From contig RAZJ01000016.1 of assembly GCA_003612625.1 (NCBI GenBank), positions 1 through 58,692 on the forward strand: 58,692 nt of DNA. The letters run 5' to 3'. The stretch comes from a bacterium 1XD42-1. Its GTDB lineage: Bacteria > Bacillota > Clostridia > Oscillospirales > Ruminococcaceae. The notes under the pieces are model-generated. The model was not told where the DNA came from. It searched no databases and saw nothing but the letters and a program-made list of their open reading frames with translations. How positions within the stretch are numbered: position 1 is the stretch's first letter; each line of letters opens with the position of its first letter. Position numbers and translations under genes: made by a program. This document shows, piece after piece, positions 1 to 8,482 of the stretch.

Positions 1-425
1 CCAACCCATGCCATATCGGGCTTGTCAAAGGAGAAGTGGCGCGCAAGGAGATTGGGCGCGATGGGATGGGCATGCCGGGAGTTTGTGGCAGTCTTGTAAA
101 CGCGCTTGCGGGCGGAGGAAATGCCCAGTTCATTCATCAAGCGGTGAATGCGTTTGCGCGAGCAGGAAAGTTCCTTGCGGATCAGATGATAAAGACTGTC
201 AAGCCCCAGTGCTGGATAGCGCTGATGGAGCGCCAGCAGCCGGCGTTTGAGAGCCTGATCCTGCTGCATATGGGCAGAAGCTTTGCGATGTAGCCACTCA
301 TAATACCCACTTCGGGAAACCTCTAGCAATCGGCATAACAGTTCCACAGAAGTTCCCGAGTGGGTAGTACGGATGTACTGATACTTGTCCTCTATGGCTT
401 GGAAAGTATGCCGACGGATTTTTTT
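1..425 (-). CDS. IS3-family transposase OrfB, N-terminal part (truncated by window edge)
   Basis: Read in the -1 frame from the A7 slip site, the minus strand stays open to the window edge. It encodes the N-terminal HTH_21 region typical of IS3 OrfB, with RLLEVSRSGYYEWLHR, then HQRYPALGLDSLYHLIRK and RIHRLMNELGI. The DDE integrase core lies beyond position 1 and is not visible. No separate start codon is needed if the protein is made as an OrfAB frameshift fusion. Confidence 0.75.
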
Positions 426-712
426 AATACATCAATGACCTCGTCTTTCTCCTCAAGCTTTTTGCGCAATGCACGGTTTTCCGCCTCCAACTCACGCAAG
501 CGCTTGGCATCGCGGTTCTGACGATCCGTCTGCCCGGGCGACGGCGCTCCCGCTGCCTTGAGCCAGCTGCGCAGCGTGTCGATACATATGCCGAGTTCTG
601 CTGCTACCTCGCGGCTTAGCCTTCCCTGTTCGGTTACCATCCGCACCGCTCCGGCTTTGAATGCTTCGTCATAGCGTGGCGGCGCTGTGTGTTTTCGTTC
701 TTTTGTTCCCAT
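392..712 (-). CDS. IS3-family transposase OrfA
   Basis: A 106-residue protein of typical IS3 OrfA size. An N-terminal helix-turn-helix (about residues 12-55, with YDEAFKAGAVRMV and LGICIDTLRSWLK) should bind the element ends. A leucine-zipper-like coiled coil (about 68-100, LRELEAENRALRKKL) should mediate dimerisation. The frame ends shortly after an A7 run (T7 on the plus strand, 419-425). A -1 slip there joins it to the OrfB frame, the usual route to the IS3 OrfAB transposase. Confidence 0.85.
   Translation of the reverse strand: MGTKERKHTAPPRYDEAFKAGAVRMVTEQGRLSREVAAELGICIDTLRSWLKAAGAPSPGQTDRQNRDAKRLRELEAENRALRKKLEEKDEVIDVLKKSVGILSKP
419..425 (-). promoter_or_regulatory. Programmed -1 frameshift site (A7) of the IS3 element
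   Basis: The run of seven A on the minus strand lies 11 codons before the OrfA stop. Shifting by -1 here moves from the OrfA frame into the long OrfB frame, as in characterised IS3 elements. Frameshifting itself is inferred from position and frame. Confidence 0.6.
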
Positions 713-982
713 TGATTCCTCCCCTTTCTCTTTCCATTATACAGATTGTTTTTCTGTCCGGCAAATCGGGTATGGGGGCATTGGCGTTCTCCCACGACGC
801 CGGTGCTTTTCCGCATATGATGAATTTATAGAGAAAATGAACGGGATATCTGAAAGTGACTTAAATTATTTTGGTGTTGTGATCTGCGGGAAAAAAAAGA
901 AAGTAAATAAACTAACGGGAAGTATGCCGTTATTATAGTAAAAACAGTTGAAAAACGGTAGGGCAACGAGTAGAATAAGAAC

Positions 983-1243
983 ATGAGTTATTCAAAAAGA
1001 TATAGGGAACGCACAATAGAATACCGACAGGCAGGACATAGCTTGGAAGCGACCCACCAAGTCTTCAAGGTTTCCAAATCGACGATACAAAAGTGGGAAA
1101 AGCAACTGAAAGAAACAGGGAATTTGGAAAAGAAAGATCTGCACAGAAGTTTCCGAAGAGACTATCCCAAAGTTTGTGTAAACCTCCAAACTGAGTTTTT
1201 CTATCTTACATCAGTTTGGAGGTTTACACAAACTTTGGGATAG
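983..1243 (+). pseudogene. IS630-family transposase, N-terminal fragment
   Basis: The first ~58 residues (MSYSKRYRERTIEYRQAGH to the LHRSFRR stretch) match the helix-turn-helix start of IS630/Tc1-type transposases, including STIQKWEKQLKETG. The reading frame then enters a perfect palindrome (1158-1247) and stops, so the DDE catalytic part is missing. No convincing ribosome binding site precedes the ATG. It is almost certainly a dead remnant and is the only plus-strand coding remnant I can support. Confidence 0.75.
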
Positions 1244-1247
1244 TCTC
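1158..1247. repeat. 90-bp perfect palindrome: two 37-bp arms around a 16-nt loop
   Basis: The left arm (1158-1194) starts GAGACTATCCCAAAG. The right arm (1211-1247) is its exact reverse complement. The loop is 1195-1210. The arms resemble the outer ends of IS256-like elements placed back to back with nothing between them, so this may be a MITE or a collapsed element. It interrupts the IS630 fragment. As RNA it would form a very stable hairpin in either direction. Confidence 0.8.
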
Positions 1248-1398
1248 AGAAGGCATTGTGAAATACTTATGGCAATAACCAGATAATTTCAATTATATGC
1301 CATATTTGCATATTCATTTAGAAGCCACTTCGGAAAAAAGCAGTAACTCTGTTCTAAGATCTTACACGCTTTGGAATCGTCTCTCTCAATAATCTATG

Positions 1399-2973
1399 CT
1401 ATTCCAGTACTTCTTTTGCTTTTTCTATTGCAGATGCAATAGTCTTGTCCATATCGTAATATTGATACTTTCCTAATCTTCCACCAAAAATAATATTAGG
1501 ACATTCCTTTGCTAATTCTAAATATTGCTGATATAATTTATTATTTTTTTCATCATTAATTGGATAATACCGTTCTTTTCCCGGTAACCATTCTTCTGAA
1601 TATTCTCTTGTAATTACAGTTTTAGAACTTTTCTGATTTGTAAAATATTTATGTTCAATAATCCTTGTATAAGATGTTTCACTATCACAATAGTCAATTA
1701 TCGCCTGTCCTTGAAAATCTGGTTTATCTAATATTTCCTGTTCAAAACGCAGACTATCATATTCTAAACGGCCCAAACTATATTCAAAAAATTCATCAAT
1801 AGAACCTGTATAAATTACTTTATCTGCTATCCCTGGAAAAGCTGTTACCAGCTTTTGATATGGCATATTAATAATAACCGTAGACCCTTCTAAAAGTTTT
1901 TCTATTAAACAATTATATCCTTTTTCTGGAATACCCTGATACTTATCTATGCTGCAACTATATGGCAAAAACTTTACATAATCACTTACATATTCCCATA
2001 TATCTTTCTGGTTTGTATGAAAGATATGAGGCCCATACTTACAAACGGTAATTCCTTCTATATTTTCGCAATAAACATTTCCACCTATCTGTGGCCGTCT
2101 ATCAATCACTAAACAACTCTTTCCTCTAATAGTTGCTTCTTGCGCAAAAGTAGCTCCATATAGTCCTGCACCGACAATGAGATAATCATAATGTTGATTT
2201 ACATTATTCCAAATATTTTTTGCCTGAGATAAAGTAATCTTTTTATCTAGATATTGCTGATAAAGACTACATAAAATATTTACATTTCCAAAAGCAATTT
2301 GCTGCCCTCTTTCTAACCATAAAACTTTATTACACATTTCTTGTACTTGCTGGATTGAATGACTTACCAAGATTGTAGTTGCCCCGCCTTGTATAATTTC
2401 CCGCATTTTCTTTTCACTTTTCTTGCGAAAAGCCCCATCCCCTACTGAAAGAACTTCATCTAAAATGAGAATATCTGGCTGGACTAATGAAGCAATAGCA
2501 AAAGCTAAACGTGATTTCATTCCTGAAGATAGCTGCTTAAAAGGTCTGTCTTGAAAATCCTTTAATTCTGCAAACTCAATAATTTCACCATAAGTTTCAT
2601 CCATAAATTTTCGAGTATATCCTAACATTGCGCCCCGAAGATACGCATTTTCTTTAACAGTTAACTCTCCATCAAAACCACTAGCTAATTCTAATAAAGC
2701 GGCTATATTTCCTTTCCGTTTAACATAACCTTCTGTTGGTTCCATAATCCCAGAAATCGCTTTTAACAAAGTAGACTTTCCTGCTCCGTTTGTCCCAATA
2801 ATCCCTAACATATCTCCTTTTTCTAAAGAAAAAGTAATATCTTTGTCAGCCCAGAATTCATTGATGTGATAATTATGTTTTAATTTACGTATTACATATT
2901 CTTTTAAACCAATATCTTTAAAATCTCCTGTCATATAACGGATAGAAACATTTTTTACTTCTAAAATACTCAT
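1399..2973 (-). CDS. wzt: Wzt-type polysaccharide ABC transporter ATPase fused to a degenerate UDP-galactopyranose mutase
   Basis: The protein has 524 residues in two domains. Residues 1-~245 are a polysaccharide-export ATPase, with Walker A GTNGAGKST (60-68), signature LSSGM (148-152), Walker B ILILDEV (168-174) and an H-loop SHS (204-206). From about 261 a Glf domain begins with the FAD-binding Rossmann GAGLYG (268-273). Compared with the paralogue at 32081-33973 it lacks a net 99 residues near 339-342, in frame. These cover most of the Glf helical domain and the mobile loop with its conserved Arg. The second catalytic Arg (E. coli R280 position) is Asp406. The mutase half is therefore probably inactive, while the ATPase half looks intact. 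The RBS is GGAGG, and wzm lies just upstream. Confidence 0.85.
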   Translation of the reverse strand: MSILEVKNVSIRYMTGDFKDIGLKEYVIRKLKHNYHINEFWADKDITFSLEKGDMLGIIGTNGAGKSTLLKAISGIMEPTEGYVKRKGNIAALLELASGFDGELTVKENAYLRGAMLGYTRKFMDETYGEIIEFAELKDFQDRPFKQLSSGMKSRLAFAIASLVQPDILILDEVLSVGDGAFRKKSEKKMREIIQGGATTILVSHSIQQVQEMCNKVLWLERGQQIAFGNVNILCSLYQQYLDKKITLSQAKNIWNNVNQHYDYLIVGAGLYGATFAQEATIRGKSCLVIDRRPQIGGNVYCENIEGITVCKYGPHIFHTNQKDIWEYVSDYVKFLPYSCSIDKYQGIPEKGYNCLIEKLLEGSTVIINMPYQKLVTAFPGIADKVIYTGSIDEFFEYSLGRLEYDSLRFEQEILDKPDFQGQAIIDYCDSETSYTRIIEHKYFTNQKSSKTVITREYSEEWLPGKERYYPINDEKNNKLYQQYLELAKECPNIIFGGRLGKYQYYDMDKTIASAIEKAKEVLE

Positions 2974-2984
2974 ATTTTCCTCCG

Positions 2985-3752
2985 TTACACATAATATAAA
3001 AATTGAGTATTATATTTCTTATACATCCAGCATCCTAAAATTAAAACAACCAATACATCTGCTGTCATAAGAAGATGAAACCCAATAGAAGGAATTGCTG
3101 CATCAATTACAATTTTTCTGAAATAACGGATAAATAAGTATACTGGATTTAAAAGGAATAAATTTTGTACCATTGGACTGTATTTGTCAATGGTATAAAA
3201 AATAGCAGATAGATACATCAATAGTTGAAGAAATACACCCCAAAGATATTGAATATCTCGAAAGAAGACAAATAATGCAGAAAGAATTAAACCTACTCCA
3301 ATATTGAATAAAACTAAACAAAAAGTCGGATACAAAAGCAAAATAAATTTCCAGGTAAATGTAATTTTATCTAAAATGCAAAAAAGGAAAAAGATGCAAA
3401 GGGTTAATCCAAAATTGATAAAAGTTTGTACATTTTTTGAAAAAAGAAAAAGATATTTAGGAACATTTACTTTTGTAAAAATATGTGCATTTCCCATGAG
3501 CGATGTCATTCCTTGACTGGTAGACTCATTAAAACATGCAAAAACTAAATTACCACAAAAAAGGTAGGTCGTATAATGAGGCATATTTCTGCCAAAAAAC
3601 TGAGTAAAAACCAATCGCATAACCAATAAAGTTAAAAGTGGTGACAAAAGACTCCAGGCCATACCCAAAACAGTTCGTTTATACTTTTTTTTAAAATCCC
3701 GTTTTACCAGTTCCTCAAAAAGAAAACGATGTCTTTTCAGCTTTTCCAACAC
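2985..3752 (-). CDS. wzm: Polysaccharide ABC-2 transporter permease Wzm
   Basis: An inner-membrane permease with about six hydrophobic segments. The N-terminal RDFKKKYKRTVLGM motif and ABC2_membrane fold are typical of O-antigen/teichoic acid exporters. It should pair with the Wzt domain of the next gene, 11 nt away. An in-frame ATG-like start exists at 3815, but I chose the GTG at 3752. It follows a strong AAAGGAGGGGG site and gives 255 residues, exactly the length of the paralogue at 33986-34753. The two permeases are close relatives. Confidence 0.88.
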   Translation of the reverse strand: MLEKLKRHRFLFEELVKRDFKKKYKRTVLGMAWSLLSPLLTLLVMRLVFTQFFGRNMPHYTTYLFCGNLVFACFNESTSQGMTSLMGNAHIFTKVNVPKYLFLFSKNVQTFINFGLTLCIFFLFCILDKITFTWKFILLLYPTFCLVLFNIGVGLILSALFVFFRDIQYLWGVFLQLLMYLSAIFYTIDKYSPMVQNLFLLNPVYLFIRYFRKIVIDAAIPSIGFHLLMTADVLVVLILGCWMYKKYNTQFLYYV

Positions 3753-3835
3753 GACATTCCCCCTCCTTTTAGAGGCCTTTTTTGATATAAAAGTGTTATA
3801 ATCATTTTTAGGCATATAATAACAAGCGTTTTTTA

Positions 3836-5422
3836 CTATACCTCTATAATTTTACAGTTATCTCCTGCCTTAGAAAATGCTTGATCTTCAATTTTTCTAA
3901 TGGCTTTTGGTAATAATATTTCTTTTATTTTTCCATTAGAAAATGCCCAGTTTTTAATCACTGTTACAGGTTTCCCATTCATGGTTTCTGGAATTTTTAC
4001 AGATGTATCAAGTCCTGCATATTTTGTTATTTCTATATGATCATAATATTCTCGAAAATTCCAATTCCAGTTAGCACGATTATAAAAGAAGGGCTTTAAT
4101 AGCCAATTATCTAGTAAATCTTTTGTGATTTCCTTATTGATAAAAATATGTCCGCCACTCATTTGCAAAGGTACTTGGTTACCACCTCCATTTAATTCAA
4201 TCAATACAGGCTCACCTTCCTGATCGATAGCAATATCCCATGATATATATCGTAATTGTGGAATTGTAGAATGTAACTTTTTAGCAGCAGCAACAGCTTT
4301 ATCAACGTTATACAGTTTCTTTCCAGAAAAACTATATCCATCTGGGTGGCTATAAAATTTATTACCATATTTATCATATGCGTAGCCAATAAAGCCCCCA
4401 TCTTTTAGCAACATCATAAGTCCACCAGAACCCAGGTTATCAACCTCCGTTTTTCCTACGCCTGTACGGAAAAGCACGCCAACTAAATATATATCCATTT
4501 TATAACTAAATGTAATAACTCTCAAAGTATTCAATGATAGAGGATGAGGCTCTGCGTATGAATAGTGCGCTATTACAATTTCTTCACAGATAAAATTGAC
4601 ATTATACGATTCTAAAATAGCCATTATGTGTTCTTTAGAATCACCTTTTCTCAAAAAGGAAATTCCCGCTCCCCCTCCGCCTTCCCACGGTTTTACAATT
4701 ATTTTTTGGAATTCAGACAAATTTAGTTTATCAAAGCAAATATTACAAGCTTCTTTTTTGCTGATAATAGCCCATTCTGCATTATAATAGCGATTAGAAA
4801 TCCTTCTAATAATTACATTTGGTTGTTTTATATTTGGAAAAGCTAATTTGGTATAATTTTTATCTCTTACATAATCTATAATCGCATTATTCCAATATTT
4901 AATACAATAATAGCGGAACAATCCCCACGGCACATAGCTTGGGTCAAACCGGCCTGAAGCAATTGAAAAAATTCTTTGTGTTTCAGGATTATTTTTATAG
5001 CAAAATTCATATCTTTTCCAAAATTCATTTACCTGCTTCTTTTGTTCTAAAGTTAATTCTCCGCCGGGATCTTTAATTCTTCTAAAAAAATAGCGATCTC
5101 CCTCGTACACTTTCTCCATTTGAGATTTTGCTTCCCGATCACATAATATAATATCTGTTATACGTTCATAGATATGTCTTAACGTATCCGGGGCCTTAAG
5201 AATCATATCTGCTCTTTTTTCCTCGTTGAATTCTTTAATGTACTTCAAAGCAACTGCCATTTCATCTGAATTTCCTAAATGCTTTTCTTTTATTATTGAT
5301 TCATAAGATTCTTCTATTTCTTTAGGTGAAGACATCTGCGGCTTAATCTCAGTTTTTTTATTTATTGCTTGCAATATATCATTATGCCAAACTTCCCGGA
5401 TTCTTTTTAATAATTTCTTCAA
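3836..5422 (-). CDS. Sugar-transfer-associated ATP-grasp protein with C-terminal BspA-like repeat
   Basis: About 528 residues. The middle carries an ATP-grasp fold of the type found in polysaccharide loci (ATPgrasp_ST), with IIVKPWEGGGGAGIS as the ATP loop and VLIELNGGG as the metal-binding ExN segment. Such enzymes usually ligate a carboxylate to an amine, but the substrate here is unknown. The last ~70 residues (VTVIKNWAFSNGKIKEILLP...) look like one or two BspA/LRR_5 repeats. I chose TTG at 5422 because GGGGAG sits five bases before it, while the ATG at 5446 has no RBS. It lies between the phase-variable acyltransferase and wzm. Confidence 0.75.
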   Translation of the reverse strand: MKKLLKRIREVWHNDILQAINKKTEIKPQMSSPKEIEESYESIIKEKHLGNSDEMAVALKYIKEFNEEKRADMILKAPDTLRHIYERITDIILCDREAKSQMEKVYEGDRYFFRRIKDPGGELTLEQKKQVNEFWKRYEFCYKNNPETQRIFSIASGRFDPSYVPWGLFRYYCIKYWNNAIIDYVRDKNYTKLAFPNIKQPNVIIRRISNRYYNAEWAIISKKEACNICFDKLNLSEFQKIIVKPWEGGGGAGISFLRKGDSKEHIMAILESYNVNFICEEIVIAHYSYAEPHPLSLNTLRVITFSYKMDIYLVGVLFRTGVGKTEVDNLGSGGLMMLLKDGGFIGYAYDKYGNKFYSHPDGYSFSGKKLYNVDKAVAAAKKLHSTIPQLRYISWDIAIDQEGEPVLIELNGGGNQVPLQMSGGHIFINKEITKDLLDNWLLKPFFYNRANWNWNFREYYDHIEITKYAGLDTSVKIPETMNGKPVTVIKNWAFSNGKIKEILLPKAIRKIEDQAFSKAGDNCKIIEV

Positions 5423-5461
5423 ATGAAACTCCCCATTATAATTCATATTTAAGTTATATTT

Positions 5462-6609
5462 TTATTCTAACAAGAAATTCTTTATATCGCGTCCCCATAT
5501 TTGAAAGGGTTCTTTTAATATTCGTAAGATAGCCATACTAATCAATGCTAAAAAAGCGCTTAACAACAAATAAAAAGTAATCATCACAAAAGCTGATTGG
5601 CCTTGACAAAAGTAATTTACAAAATCAAGTGAAAATCTTTGATTTAAATAAACAGAAACGCTGTATTTCCCTAAAAAAACACACCACTTCTTATAGCTTT
5701 CGGAATATGATATATTAAATAGTTGATTTTCTTCAAATATCAGAATCACCAATAACGCTATAAATAGAACCGTTGTAAAATCAAGATTTGATCTAAATTT
5801 AATTCCTCTTTTGGTTAAATGCATAAGCAATAATATTACTGTTAATGAATATATTTCTAAAATCCAAAAAAGGAACCTGATTGTTTTTGTTCTTTTGAAA
5901 GAAATTTTCCTTAAAAATTCCACAATAGAAAAACAAATTGTCCCTAATGATAATCCTGCAATTGCACGAAGCACACCGCAAAGGGCTAACCCTGTCCACT
6001 GTGTTACCACCGCAATAAAATGATATGTCTGAGAAAAATATCCATATATAAAGATACACAACAATGGAGCAATACAATTTTGATATAAATTTCGTTTTGT
6101 ACGTAGTAATGGATATATTATTAACATAGCAATGAACATTGCGGAAAGATACCAAGTTGGTGAATTATATATTTGTTCTATAATGCCTGAAAGCCTTAAA
6201 AAAGATAATTCGCTCCATGTTAAAAGCATATTTTTTAATAATTCTTTAAAAGATACATGCGCTATATATTGACGCAAAACAAATGTCATTACAAATGCCA
6301 ACAAGTACGGGGGATATATTCTTTGTATTTTATGGAATATAAACTGAATAGCCTCATTTCCAACTCCAGATCCCTCTCGGGGGGGGGGGGGGGGGTATAT
6401 TCCTTCCGCTTTATAGAGTTTGCCATTAGAAAACCCGAGATAATATAAAAAAATTCCACGGCCCGGTACCCACCAAATAAAATACATTCTTTATTAGGGG
6501 TTTTCAGCAAATATGTATGGCTTACAAGAACACATATAGAAAAAATAAATCTAAAAATATCAAGTTTATAGCTTCTTGTTTGCGTATCTTCGGAAAAATT
6601 TTTTTTCAT
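5462..6609 (-). CDS. Acyltransferase-3 (OafA-like) membrane protein, phase-variable and currently out of frame
   Basis: The gene is split into two frames by a run of 17 C (6379-6395). The N-terminal part (from 6609) has KLDIFRFIFSICVLVSHTYL and VEFFYIISGFLMANSIKR, the typical start and FF-x-ISGF-x-M segment of acyltransferase 3. The C-terminal part (to 5462) resumes with FIFHKIQRIYPPYLLAF and further membrane helices. The frames join when the tract holds a multiple of three C (15 or 18), so the sequenced allele is off by one base. When on, it would make a ~380-residue inner-membrane O-acyltransferase decorating the polysaccharide. Confidence 0.85.
6379..6395. repeat. Homopolymeric G17/C17 phase-variation tract
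   Basis: Seventeen uninterrupted G on the plus strand (C on the coding strand) lie inside the acyltransferase gene. Tracts of this length slip during replication. Here 15 or 18 C restores one open frame, and 16 or 17 breaks it. Nothing else in this AT-rich window resembles it. Confidence 0.9.
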
Positions 6610-6626
6610 TGTCTTTTATTCCTTTA

Positions 6627-7667
6627 TTAAATAAATGGCCGAACATCATCTTCTTTCAACATTTCATCAGCCTTAATATCCCGTACTAAACACATACCAA
6701 TTAGATTTTCCAGCCGTTCTGGCAATAACCCTGTTCCTGGACGTTTACAATCTAAATCCTCAAGCTTTAAGATTGTCCCTGCGCAGAGATCATGTGCCGC
6801 AACAATACTGCGACGAATAATTTTACGCTGTTCTAACTCACCTTGTGCAATGATACGTTTATCAGTTCCCATTGCAATAAAAACATTTGTACAGTTTTGC
6901 ACCAATTGACGCATTTCATCAGGCTCCATTGCCATTTTGTTATCCCATCCTGGTGCTGATTTATCAAGAGTAAGATGCTTTTCAATCAAGCATGTCCCTA
7001 ATGCAACTGCAGCAGTAGAAATTTCTACTCCCTTTGAATGATCTGAAAAACCAATGGGACAGTCTGGAAATTCTTTACGCAGTGTATTAATATTATTAAG
7101 ATGAATGGTTTCGATCATTGGCGGATATTCTGCAACACAATGTAGTAAGCATAATTGATAATTACCTGTTTTGTAAATTGTATTTACAGCTTTATGAATT
7201 TCATCCAAATCTGCCATACCTGTTGATAAAATAATTGGAACCATTTTTTTAGCAATATAGTGTAAAAAGGGATAATTATTAAGGTCCATAGAAGCAATTT
7301 TCACATAAGGAGCCTTGCAATTATCTACAAGAAAATCAACTTCTTGTTTAGAATATGGAGTTGAGGAAAAGTCAATACCTACCATACTGCAGTATTCGGC
7401 TGCTTCCCAAAGTTGCTTTTCTGATAAAGAAAAACGATCTACCATTCGTTTTGCAATTGGGTTTGCCTCATAAACAGTTTTTGAATAGAGCGTATCTGAG
7501 GTCCAAGATTGAAATTTTACACAATTACAGCCGCTTTCTTTTGCCGCATCAATCATCTTTTTAGCTTTATCCATATTGCCATTATGGTTTGTTCCCATTT
7601 CAGCAACAATATAGGGCTTTCCATAATCACTTAATACACCGGAATTTCTTAATTTTATATCAGCCAT
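6627..7667 (-). CDS. neuB: NeuB-family nonulosonic (sialic-type) acid synthase
   Basis: 346 residues. An N-terminal TIM-barrel NeuB domain (VAEMGTNHNGNMDKAKKMI at about 21-39, CVKFQSW, ILSTGMAD, PIGFSDHSKGVEI, IEKHLTLDK) is followed by a C-terminal SAF/antifreeze-like domain from about 285 (RRSIVAAHDLCAGTILKLEDL). It condenses phosphoenolpyruvate with an amino-sugar to give a nine-carbon acid. The RBS GGAGG is well placed. The left locus has no epimerase or CMP-transferase to match it, so its exact product cannot be told. It is distinct from pseI at 45532-46587. Confidence 0.85.
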   Translation of the reverse strand: MADIKLRNSGVLSDYGKPYIVAEMGTNHNGNMDKAKKMIDAAKESGCNCVKFQSWTSDTLYSKTVYEANPIAKRMVDRFSLSEKQLWEAAEYCSMVGIDFSSTPYSKQEVDFLVDNCKAPYVKIASMDLNNYPFLHYIAKKMVPIILSTGMADLDEIHKAVNTIYKTGNYQLCLLHCVAEYPPMIETIHLNNINTLRKEFPDCPIGFSDHSKGVEISTAAVALGTCLIEKHLTLDKSAPGWDNKMAMEPDEMRQLVQNCTNVFIAMGTDKRIIAQGELEQRKIIRRSIVAAHDLCAGTILKLEDLDCKRPGTGLLPERLENLIGMCLVRDIKADEMLKEDDVRPFI

Positions 7668-7689
7668 TCTATATAGCCTCCGATTACTT

Positions 7690-8445
7690 TTAAAAATCTA
7701 TTCTCCCACCATCAACTACTAATATAGAACCCGTTATATATGACGCTTCTTCTGAGGCAAGAAAAAGAATTGCTTTTGCAATTTCCTCCGGCTGTGCACC
7801 GCGTTTTAATGCTGTACGTTCTAATACCTCACGCATCTGCTCCTCTGTACGAGTTTGATCCATATCTGTATGTACTACACCCGGGGCTACTGCATTGATT
7901 CGGATTCCATAAGGAGCATACTCTTTTGAAAGCTGTTTTGTCGCATAAATAACAGCCGCTTTACTTGCCCCATAGGCTAAATTACCTATATAAACTTCCA
8001 TTCCACTCACCGAGGCAAGATTAATAATTGCACCTTGTTTGTTTTTGATCATGGCTTTTGCAATAATCTGAATCATTTGCAGCTGTGCAAAAAAATTGAC
8101 ATCAAAAAGTTGCCGAATCTTTGATATTGGCATCATACCAAGCATTGTCCCATAAGAAACGGCAGCATTATTGATTAAAATATCTATCGGTTCCTTTTCC
8201 TTTATTATGTTATATAAAGCAGTAGATATAGCATTTTCATCAGCCAAGTCAAAATAAACCGGCTTAATCCAGACTTTATATTGCTCTGCTAAATGATACA
8301 TTTCCATCTCAAATTTTGTGTCAAATTTTTTTGCACAAGCCCATATATTTGCTCCATTTTTAGCAAATAACTCTACAGATGCTCTTCCTATCCCTTTACG
8401 TGCACCAGTGATAATTACATTTTTTCCTTCTAACCGTTTTTCCAT
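7690..8445 (-). CDS. SDR-family oxidoreductase (FabG-like) of the left LuxC/LuxE module
   Basis: 251 residues. The NAD(P)-binding TGARKGIG motif is near residue 13, NNAA at about 91, and the catalytic Ser followed by YGASK near 158. The C-terminal ITGSILVVDGG segment is standard for short-chain dehydrogenases. It follows luxC-like 8483-9664 by 37 nt, just as its counterpart at 50203-50943 follows the second LuxC. This supports a role in processing the aldehyde or keto product of that module. The substrate is unknown. Confidence 0.8.
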   Translation of the reverse strand: MEKRLEGKNVIITGARKGIGRASVELFAKNGANIWACAKKFDTKFEMEMYHLAEQYKVWIKPVYFDLADENAISTALYNIIKEKEPIDILINNAAVSYGTMLGMMPISKIRQLFDVNFFAQLQMIQIIAKAMIKNKQGAIINLASVSGMEVYIGNLAYGASKAAVIYATKQLSKEYAPYGIRINAVAPGVVHTDMDQTRTEEQMREVLERTALKRGAQPEEIAKAILFLASEEASYITGSILVVDGGRIDF

Positions 8446-8482
8446 TCAAACCACTCTTTGCTGTTATAAATTTATAAAAGAA

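Larger units (their letters stand above)
1..780 (-). mobile_element. IS3-family insertion sequence, 5' part (runs off window)
   Basis: This is the start of an IS3-type element read leftward, with OrfA, an A7 frameshift site and the first part of OrfB. The likely outer end is near 780, where the minus strand begins TGCCCCCATACCCG. It is visibly richer in G+C than the polysaccharide genes, which suggests recent acquisition. The other end lies outside the window, so neither the inverted repeats nor a target duplication can be confirmed. Confidence 0.75.

Noticed and set aside
8-293. Plus-strand frames at the left edge
   Set aside because: They are antisense to IS3 OrfB, whose motifs are clear on the minus strand.
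948-976. TTGAAA / TAGAAT promoter before the IS630 fragment
   Set aside because: Its start would fall on the ATG itself, and the gene is a dead fragment.
6257-6448. Plus-strand frame through the G17 tract, encoding a glycine run
   Set aside because: It is antisense to a clear acyltransferase gene, has no RBS and no family resemblance.
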